Below are positions 32,422 to 37,568 of a stretch of DNA of 37,568 nt, piece by piece. A program made the translations under genes and the position numbers. Below the pieces are notes generated by a model, which searched no databases, was not told where the DNA came from, and saw only the letters and a list, made by a program, of their open reading frames with translations. How positions within the stretch are numbered: the stretch's first letter is position 1; every line of letters begins with the position of its first letter. The DNA comes from a virus, in the IMG/VR virus record IMGVR_UViG_3300045912_000479, positions 1-37,568 of that record, one strand, 5' to 3'.

Positions 32422-33653
32422 AGTTGCTGCTCCAACTGCTGTTGTTGAGGGATATTCCCAGAAGGAACATCGATCATCTCTTCTTCCTGTTCTGGTGACA
32501 CAGCGTCAGGACTGATCATCTTAGCAAGTTCGATCATGTTATGAAGAAGCCCCAACATGGAAGCGTAAAGCTCCGGTTTAGCTTCTTTGATTTGGTCCAT
32601 AAGTTCTTTGTTTTGTTTAAAAGCATCAAGATTTGCGGCGATTCTTTGTAGAATATCTTCGTTAACGTCAGCATCTGCAAGGTCCGCATCAATACTGTCT
32701 TCTTCTGTCGCCATTTCAGGGTCTGCTTTTTCAGCATTTGGATCTTCCTGATTTTCATCAAGAACATCCTCACCCTCAAGAGCGATAGTCGGCTCTTGTT
32801 CAAATTCAGATGGTTCTGATTGCTCATCCTCAGTCATGAAGTCTTCTTCTATATCAGACTGATCTTCATTTAAATCAACTAAAAATTCTCCATCAGACTC
32901 TGCATCTTCATTATTTTGATCTTGGTATTCGTCATACTGATTTTGGTATTCGTCATACTGATTTTGGTATTCGTCATACTGATCTTGGTATTCGTCATCA
33001 TCCATAGGAATTTCTCCGTCAGGAACGACGTCTTCATCTACAGGAACGACGTCTTCATCTACCATCTCATCTTCTGGCAAAGAATCTTCCATACCCTCAG
33101 GTAATTGCATCATATCTTCTGGAGATTCTTCGTAAAATTCAGAATCCTCATCTTGAGGCATTTCTTCGTCTATTGGGGCCTGTTGGTCCTCTGCAATTGC
33201 ATGAATATAGTGATCATCCATTTTTTGCTGTTCTTCATTAGCGGTTCCGGCCCGAGCCGCCTCATGAGCTTCGTTCAGTGCGTCCTCAACTGATTGGTCA
33301 TATCGAACAGATTTGTTTTTTCCGGTGAGCTTAGCGGCAATCAAGGCCTTTCCAGCTTGGCTTAAGCTATTTCCTAAGCCAACAGAGGCAGAAAATCCTG
33401 TAATCTCTTTGTATTTTTCTCGCATGTCTTCTATTTTTGATTCATGCTCAGGATCTAAAATTGCAGTCAGCTCATCTCCGCCAGAACTAATAATCTGTCC
33501 GCCCAAAGCAAGTATCATGTCTTTCACAGCTTTGCTTCCTGCGTCAATTTTTCTTGACATATCATGCAGCATCTGAACGTCATCCATCAAAACAGCTTGT
33601 CCGATGTGCTGCCCTGCGTTATCTCCATCTAAGGCTATGAACAAACGATTCAT
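32403..33653 (-). CDS. GGDEF/mCpol-like palm-domain protein with acidic repeats (zero-frame product, 416 aa)
   Basis: Residues 1-120 read as a nucleotidyl-cyclase palm: FIALDGDN (metal ligands D9, D11), SSGGDELTAIL (G58-E61, second metal site), TGFSASVGLG (90-94) and AKLTGKNKSVRY (107-118), the order seen in GGDEF and mCpol (minimal CRISPR polymerase) domains that build cyclic nucleotides. Residues about 150-320 are extremely acidic, with tandem YDEYQNQ and VDEDVVP repeats. A helical domain follows (ILQRIAANLDAFKQNKELMD; LYASMLGLLHNMIELAKM). The gene ends at 32403, but a -1 frameshift should make a longer form to 32206. Activity is unproven: the domain may be a degenerate structural relic. 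The ATG at 33653 overlaps the previous stop (ATGA). Confidence 0.75.
   Translation of the reverse strand: MNRLFIALDGDNAGQHIGQAVLMDDVQMLHDMSRKIDAGSKAVKDMILALGGQIISSGGDELTAILDPEHESKIEDMREKYKEITGFSASVGLGNSLSQAGKALIAAKLTGKNKSVRYDQSVEDALNEAHEAARAGTANEEQQKMDDHYIHAIAEDQQAPIDEEMPQDEDSEFYEESPEDMMQLPEGMEDSLPEDEMVDEDVVPVDEDVVPDGEIPMDDDEYQDQYDEYQNQYDEYQNQYDEYQDQNNEDAESDGEFLVDLNEDQSDIEEDFMTEDEQSEPSEFEQEPTIALEGEDVLDENQEDPNAEKADPEMATEEDSIDADLADADVNEDILQRIAANLDAFKQNKELMDQIKEAKPELYASMLGLLHNMIELAKMISPDAVSPEQEEEMIDVPSGNIPQQQQLEQQLPKQNG
32922..32999 (-). repeat. 21-bp tandem repeat, 3.7 units, coding YDEYQNQ
   Basis: Three full units (32922-32942, 32943-32963, 32964-32984) and a partial fourth, nearly identical at DNA level, so recent expansion or slippage is likely. 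Being a multiple of three, copy changes keep the frame. Confidence 0.9.
33021..33062 (-). repeat. 21-bp tandem duplication coding VDEDVVP
   Basis: Two identical 21-bp units (33021-33041, 33042-33062) in the acidic region, of the same length as the neighbouring repeat but different in sequence. Confidence 0.88.
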
Positions 33654-34582
33654 TTTTTACTCCTGTTTCTTCTCTCTCGGAGAACCTCAAGTAACATTTC
33701 AATGTTTTCTGGGTCCCATTGCTTAGAAAAACTAAGCTGAAGTCCGGTTTCACTTTTCCTGATATGAATCTTTTTATTTCGATCGGGGCCGAAGCAGATA
33801 CATCCAGAAAAACCACTTTCATCAAATATTTTATTTCCGCAATCTGGACAGGTTACGGATTCGCTTTTTTCAATTTTAATTTCATACGAAGGATTGGAAG
33901 CTTTTGCAGCTTTCTTTTCAAGAAACTGTTTTAGTTTTAATGGCTTCTTTTCCATGGTAAGCTTTTTTTCTTCCTTCTCTTGCGAGCTATTTAACTTTTC
34001 TGAAGAACCCGAGCTTTCAAGTAGCATCTGGGAAAGCCTCATCTTAACAAGCTCTTCAATAGCCTGTCTTTGAGAAAGCTTTTCATCAACAACTTTAGAC
34101 ACAAGATCTCTAAGCCTAAGCTTTTCATCTATGATGTCTTGAACACGTTCAAGATCCAAAAGATCGGAAGAAGATTGCTTACCCATGCGGCTAAGATCAT
34201 CAATGTCGTATAACTCGAAAGCCGACATGATGACGAGACCGACCCCAGGTAAGGACCGATATTTAAATGAGCTTACGATCTCGCTTTTTTGCCGGATTTC
34301 TCCAGAGTAGACGTCATTTGCAAATTTAGTGACGCTCAAAAAAGCCTCGGGCTCTATCGGAATTTTGATTTCCTTTCCTTCGTTCTCCTTCATTTCTCCA
34401 AGTTCTTTTTGTAAAAAACTTAGAATTGTTCTCGGTACAATCTGAAGAGCCGTTTTAATCTCTTCAGGGTCTAAGACCGTATTGGTCTTTTTTTTATATA
34501 GCTCTACCTTGTTAAGCTCCTCAAAGCCGTCTTCACCTAAAGTTTTTTTCAAAAAAATGATAGCTTGAGGTTTATAGGTCAT
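33650..34582 (-). CDS. Helical protein with LKQFL motif and C-terminal zinc ribbon
   Basis: A 310-aa protein. The first 200 residues are helical and charged (LGEDGFEELNKVELYKKK; VQDIIDEKLRLRDLVSKV). Then KPLKLKQFLEKKAAKASN, one of four LKxF-type motifs, precedes a zinc-binding module with C-x2-C (VTCPDCGNKIF) and C-x-C (FSGCICFG), ending in a basic C-terminus. The family is not recognised. The order of a targeting-like motif directly before a separate domain is notable. The ATG lies behind AAGG, and the end overlaps the mCpol-like gene by four bases, so the two proteins are probably made in fixed ratio. Confidence 0.6.
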   Translation of the reverse strand: MTYKPQAIIFLKKTLGEDGFEELNKVELYKKKTNTVLDPEEIKTALQIVPRTILSFLQKELGEMKENEGKEIKIPIEPEAFLSVTKFANDVYSGEIRQKSEIVSSFKYRSLPGVGLVIMSAFELYDIDDLSRMGKQSSSDLLDLERVQDIIDEKLRLRDLVSKVVDEKLSQRQAIEELVKMRLSQMLLESSGSSEKLNSSQEKEEKKLTMEKKPLKLKQFLEKKAAKASNPSYEIKIEKSESVTCPDCGNKIFDESGFSGCICFGPDRNKKIHIRKSETGLQLSFSKQWDPENIEMLLEVLRERRNRSKK

Positions 34583-34584
34583 TA

Positions 34585-35034
34585 TTAACCTTGTTTCTGA
34601 GAGCTGATATAAGTTTCGTCTTCAACTACAAAAGTTAGCAAAGCTGCCGCTGTTGTCCTGATGAACGTCTTGGTATTTGTTGATATGTAGGTCCATGAGT
34701 TAGGTGGGCATGGGATACCTACATTCCCATTTGAGTCCGTAGTGCCAGCAGCCAAAGCTGCCATAGAAGGCGAATCGCCACAGGTAATAGCCCCTAATGT
34801 TCCCGAATTGTTGTAGATTGCTATTACAGAACCTTTTCTAACGCCCCGAGCGGTGGTAGCGTCTGTGGTCCAAGAGTTGGCGCCGATTCTGATCGGTTTT
34901 AAAAAGGGTCCAATCTCAATACTTTTATACGCACCAGAAGCCTCGTTATAAACCAAGTTTTTTATGCTTAGTGGGTCTTCGATAGCTCGTCCATCTATTT
35001 GTCTAATCTTTTTATCTGGTTTTTCTACAGCCAT
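34585..35034 (-). CDS. Beta-rich virion protein, 149 aa
   Basis: A small beta-rich protein with Ser/Thr/Gly/Ala-rich turns (WTTDATTARGVRKGSVIAIY; DSNGNVGIPCPPNSWTYIST) and no membrane segment; it resembles head decoration or fibre-tip domains in composition. Family not recognised. The start is preceded by AGGAG, and the intergenic motif copy 4 lies 20 bases further upstream. Confidence 0.55.
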   Translation of the reverse strand: MAVEKPDKKIRQIDGRAIEDPLSIKNLVYNEASGAYKSIEIGPFLKPIRIGANSWTTDATTARGVRKGSVIAIYNNSGTLGAITCGDSPSMAALAAGTTDSNGNVGIPCPPNSWTYISTNTKTFIRTTAAALLTFVVEDETYISSQKQG

Positions 35035-35054
35035 TTTAAGCTCCTACTATTCAT

Positions 35055-35070
35055 CCTAAAGATTGCTACT
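35055..35070 (-). repeat. Intergenic motif copy 4, AGTAGCAATCTTTAGG
   Basis: On the minus strand it covers the TAG stop of the 307-aa gene (35068-35066) and runs into the gap before the 149-aa gene. It is the most divergent copy: the core GCAATCTTTA is kept, the ending differs. Confidence 0.5.
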
Positions 35071-35989
35071 GATCGTCCCCGTCGCCGATATCTCCCATGT
35101 TTACCCTAATTTGGGCTGCATTTGGAGCTATACTTTCGGTTGGTTCTTCTCTAGTCCTTCGTTTTTCTTCAGGTTTTAGATTTGAAGTTTTTGAATTTAT
35201 TTGATTTTGATAAACGTATTCACGTTGGATGACCGCATGAGAGGCCATTCTTTCAGGGGCTCTAACTTCACCATTTGTTACGTTTGTAATTCTTACCTCA
35301 TTAGGTATCTGTACGATATACCAAAACGCTTTATACAGGTATCTGACAGAATAAATTCTGCCTTTTTTAGTATCTGGGTCAATTCCAGGGTTACTTCCTC
35401 CAGGGACCCAGCGTATATCGCCGGCTGTAGTTATTGTAAAATCTACACCTTCTTGAAAAACTCGACCTTGGCTATCTTCAATATATTCCATTTTGCAAAT
35501 GGGAAACATTGGGCGATTATCTTGATCGAACTCATAATCCATTCTTTGGAAATTTGGAACAAGAACATCTGCATTAGGATCTGCAATGTAAACACGGTCG
35601 CCTGGACTAAGATAAATCCTGTCGCCACCGGCGACTTCTTGGCCCTTATCGTAAAACCTAGGCATGATTATTCTGGCAGTAGATTCGTCTAAAAAGCCGC
35701 CGTCTGAGGACTTTCTTCTTCCTGAGTTTCCAACCATTGTAGCGGTAAAGCAACCTGCTTTTTTATAGATAAAGCCGTTTGAACTAATTGTGTCAATACC
35801 GTCAGAACGACGGTAATCTCCTTTATCTTTCAATCCTATCGGAGAGGGAAGAGCTTTATAATGTAAAAATTGCACACCTAAAGACGTGACAAACTGGTCC
35901 TGTTTTCTCAGGTCAAACGAACCCTGGAAGAGGTCTCCCTCTCTCGAAATCGTATCCAGTTGTTTTCCTTTGGGTGCGCGCTTAGGCAT
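35066..35989 (-). CDS. Virion structural protein, 307 aa
   Basis: A beta-rich protein with several turns of the type expected in neck or baseplate components (AGGDRIYLSPGDRVYIADPN; EGVDFTITTAGDIRWVPGG; RIYSVRYLYKAFWYIVQIP). An N-terminal basic segment and a disordered C-terminus ending DIGDGDDQ flank it. The motif of a value specification followed by RVFQEGVDF looks like a ligand- or peptide-binding beta domain common in phage neck proteins. The exact family is not recognised. It overlaps the previous gene by eight bases. Confidence 0.6.
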   Translation of the reverse strand: MPKRAPKGKQLDTISREGDLFQGSFDLRKQDQFVTSLGVQFLHYKALPSPIGLKDKGDYRRSDGIDTISSNGFIYKKAGCFTATMVGNSGRRKSSDGGFLDESTARIIMPRFYDKGQEVAGGDRIYLSPGDRVYIADPNADVLVPNFQRMDYEFDQDNRPMFPICKMEYIEDSQGRVFQEGVDFTITTAGDIRWVPGGSNPGIDPDTKKGRIYSVRYLYKAFWYIVQIPNEVRITNVTNGEVRAPERMASHAVIQREYVYQNQINSKTSNLKPEEKRRTREEPTESIAPNAAQIRVNMGDIGDGDDQ

Positions 35990-36341
35990 TGTGTTTTTCC
36001 CTTATCGTAAGGATAATATCATTAAGTCGAGATTCTAGGTTGGCCTGGTTCTTTACGATCTCTTTTACCAACCATGTAAGAGCTGCACGCTTTGAGGCGC
36101 ACTTGGCTTTTCTTGCAATCCGCGCCCCGACTATCGTATTTTTATGGTCCACCTGTATCTCTACAGGGGGCAAAACTAGGTAGCTTGGAATGTCGCAGAC
36201 AGCCGAAAGAAAACAGTCTGCTTTTTGTGTATTATCAACCTCGATCTTAACGATAGAAGCGTTAGATAGCTGGGCAACAACACACTCGTTTTCGGTGAAA
36301 TCTTTGGTCTTTCCGTCCTTGTAAAAGATCTTTACGCTCAT
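35982..36341 (-). CDS. Uncharacterised 119-aa protein
   Basis: A small alpha/beta protein: N-terminal strands (VKIFYKDGKTKDFTENE, VVAQLSNASIVKIEVDN), a middle section with two cysteines (ADCFLSAVCDIPSY) and C-terminal helices (ALTWLVKEIVKNQANLESRL). No recognised domain. It is coupled on both sides (ATGA with the upstream gene, eight-base overlap downstream). Confidence 0.55.
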   Translation of the reverse strand: MSVKIFYKDGKTKDFTENECVVAQLSNASIVKIEVDNTQKADCFLSAVCDIPSYLVLPPVEIQVDHKNTIVGARIARKAKCASKRAALTWLVKEIVKNQANLESRLNDIILTIREKHNA

Positions 36342-36898
36342 GATTTCTTTAAGACAGATTTTGGATCGTAGCGTTTCCCACCTGTAACAATCCCTGTCTT
36401 ACCCTCGTCGATAGCGACCATTGCAGCCGCAGAACTCACCGCCGAGACAGCAGGAACAAGGTCGTTAGTTATAAGTTTATCTGTTTTAGAAACAACAAGA
36501 TCTGAATCAACAAGATGTCCATTATATCTTAAAACTTCGATCTGAGATTTGGTAAGGATAAAATCGACTTCATTAGACTTCTTTACGACGTAAAGATCGT
36601 AACCGCTGCTTCGCATCTTCAATGGCAACAGGTCGGTCATTCCGGCAACAAGGCTTTCTTCACCAGATTCGCTTTTCATCATAGAAGGCCGAAACTCAGA
36701 AAAAGATTTCTCGATGTTGTATCTGACGATAGCAGGGTGTGAGCCTGCTGCGATAACCTCTTCTTTCTTTTTTCCACGAGGGCGACCAACTGCGATATAA
36801 AGGCCTCCCTTAGTTTTTACAAGTTTAACCTGTTCTCCGGCAAGATCGCCGATGGAATCTACAGAATCTATTTCACTGGGCTTGATCTCAATTGACAT
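36338..36898 (-). CDS. Uncharacterised 186-aa protein
   Basis: A two-part protein: an N-terminal beta segment with a basic loop (LYIAVGRPRGKKKEEVIAAG) and a C-terminal region with an alanine-rich helix (PAVSAVSSAAAMVAIDEG) and a basic end. No catalytic motif recognised. GAGGT lies before the ATG, two bases after the upstream stop. Neighbours suggest a virion or assembly function. Confidence 0.55.
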   Translation of the reverse strand: MSIEIKPSEIDSVDSIGDLAGEQVKLVKTKGGLYIAVGRPRGKKKEEVIAAGSHPAIVRYNIEKSFSEFRPSMMKSESGEESLVAGMTDLLPLKMRSSGYDLYVVKKSNEVDFILTKSQIEVLRYNGHLVDSDLVVSKTDKLITNDLVPAVSAVSSAAAMVAIDEGKTGIVTGGKRYDPKSVLKKS

Positions 36899-36900
36899 AA

Positions 36901-37566
36901 TTACCTCAACTTGGTTTCTTTTTTAACTGGTTGCGAGTGATAAAGAGCTACGACGTTTCTCATATCTTCTCGGGGATGCTTTGAAGCCGTAAAACCATGA
37001 TGGCCACCCTGCTTGATAAGCTCGTGCATCATGTCCATATTGAAAGCTCCGTTGTTATTTTGTCGAACCTGCTCAGCATATCCCATGGGATCTTCGCTAA
37101 TATCGTAAATGCTTGCTTCTTCTGGGATCTCAACGGTATATTTTGATCTAGCGACTGAAGCAACGATATGCTCTGGCTCTGTTCCTGCTATATAGTAAAA
37201 ACTATGGGGGTGTTTCGTATCTCTACCCTTAACGCCACGATCTACACCGGTTTGCCTATAAGAAGGGTCGATAGATTGTAAGTTTTCCTGAGGAGAATAG
37301 TGTTCAAGTTGACGTTTCGATTCAACTTTACTCATAAACTGTTTAAGCTTTTCAGATTTGTCCATGTCCTCAGATTTAGAACACTTCCAACGTTTAAGAG
37401 CTGCGCCCTTAGGAGTTAATTTTCCATCTTTAGATGTAGGAGCTTTGATCGCAGACATTCTGGCACAAAAACTCTTTCGGCGTTTTGCTGCCTTAGAGCC
37501 AGGCTTAACATCGCCAGTTACCGGTCTTTTAAGATTTGAGCCTGTTTCACGGTTGTACTTCTTACG
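36901..37566 (-). CDS. Protein with basic AAKRRKSFCARM motif and polyvalent-type domain, 5' end outside window
   Basis: The reading frame stays open from the stop at 36901 to the right edge, and the ATG at 37458 has no ribosome site, so the gene starts beyond the window. About 221 residues are visible. The upstream part has GSKAAKRRKSFCARM and, later, KGAALKRWKC, a pairing I recall from phage structural proteins as a small conserved module. Then comes EKLKQFMSKVESKRQ (fourth LKxF-type motif), then a domain opening HYSPQENLQSIDPSYRQTG and containing YTVEIPEEASIYDISEDP and a glycine-rich helix end. This order resembles a domain found in large polyvalent phage proteins, possibly of ADP-ribosyltransferase fold; confidence in that is low. 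Confidence 0.6.
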   Translation of the reverse strand, partial: RKKYNRETGSNLKRPVTGDVKPGSKAAKRRKSFCARMSAIKAPTSKDGKLTPKGAALKRWKCSKSEDMDKSEKLKQFMSKVESKRQLEHYSPQENLQSIDPSYRQTGVDRGVKGRDTKHPHSFYYIAGTEPEHIVASVARSKYTVEIPEEASIYDISEDPMGYAEQVRQNNNGAFNMDMMHELIKQGGHHGFTASKHPREDMRNVVALYHSQPVKKETKLR

Positions 37567-37568
37567 AT

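Noticed and set aside
32916-33065. Short direct repeats that could suggest a CRISPR array
   Set aside because: The 21-bp units are tandem without spacers and lie in frame inside a coding region, giving YDEYQNQ and VDEDVVP repeats.
37339-37458. ATG at 37458 as true start of the rightmost gene
   Set aside because: No ribosome site, and the frame continues upstream to the window edge with a recognisable basic motif, so the gene is cut by the window.
1-37568. tRNA genes or rRNA
   Set aside because: No cloverleaf-like sequence was noticed in the few non-coding gaps, which are mostly under 100 bases; only a dedicated scan could exclude it fully.

Overview
The window is part of the genome of a large tailed phage with a contractile tail (myovirus type). 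The main evidence is a large terminase, a portal, a MuF/SPP1-gp7-like minor head protein, a tail sheath and a probable tail tube. Alongside these it carries its own GroEL-type chaperonin, a sigma-70-family factor, SbcC/SbcD, an SF2 helicase and a dNMP kinase. Genes are packed tightly with many ATGA and TAATG overlaps, Shine-Dalgarno sites are mostly AGGAG-like, the base composition is AT-rich and no tRNA genes were seen. The host cannot be named from this sequence.

Layout. (1) 1-7353, minus strand: an operon-like run reading from an SF2 helicase through a sigma factor that ends before region 4.2, a divergent GroES-like co-chaperonin, SbcD, two uncharacterised genes, a membrane-anchored trypsin-like protease and an FmdB-type zinc ribbon to SbcC, which leaves the window. 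(2) 7354-7408: a compact divergent promoter region centred on a perfect palindrome, TATGATATCATA. (3) 7409-18797, plus strand: GroEL, terminase (interrupted by a mini-intein), a free-standing GIY-YIG endonuclease, a beta-rich structural protein, the portal (interrupted by a LAGLIDADG intein), a Q/M-rich protein, a MuF-like protein, an M15 peptidase and a small ORF. (4) 18750-25457, minus strand: a Nudix hydrolase, two very large multidomain proteins (HExxH peptidase plus R-S-E ADP-ribosyltransferase; two GNAT domains plus a PI3/4K- or HipA-like kinase), and two connector-like genes. (5) 25458-26415: a second divergent region with a related TATGAT/ATCATA inverted repeat, a plus-strand dNMP kinase and two clear intrinsic terminators. 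(6) 26416-37568, minus strand: tail tube, sheath and a long run of virion or assembly genes.

The most striking find is the gene at 32403-33653. Its N-terminal domain looks like a GGDEF/mCpol nucleotidyl-cyclase palm (DGDN, GGDE, SVGLG, AKLTGKN). A long acidic repeat region and a helical C-terminal domain follow. Four codons before its stop (the stop being the fourth) the gene has a CCCAAAG heptamer, and six bases later a 10-bp hairpin with one mismatch. The -1 frame then stays open for 69 codons and ends exactly at the TAATG start of the next gene. This reads as programmed -1 frameshifting producing a 416-aa and a 482-aa form.

Other signals are a short motif, AGGCAATCTTTAAAG, repeated in four intergenic positions; an L-K-K/Q-F-M/L motif shared by four otherwise unrelated proteins of the structural block; and repeated [LM]AASE motifs at domain borders and C-termini of the two large multidomain proteins, which may be processing or targeting signals.
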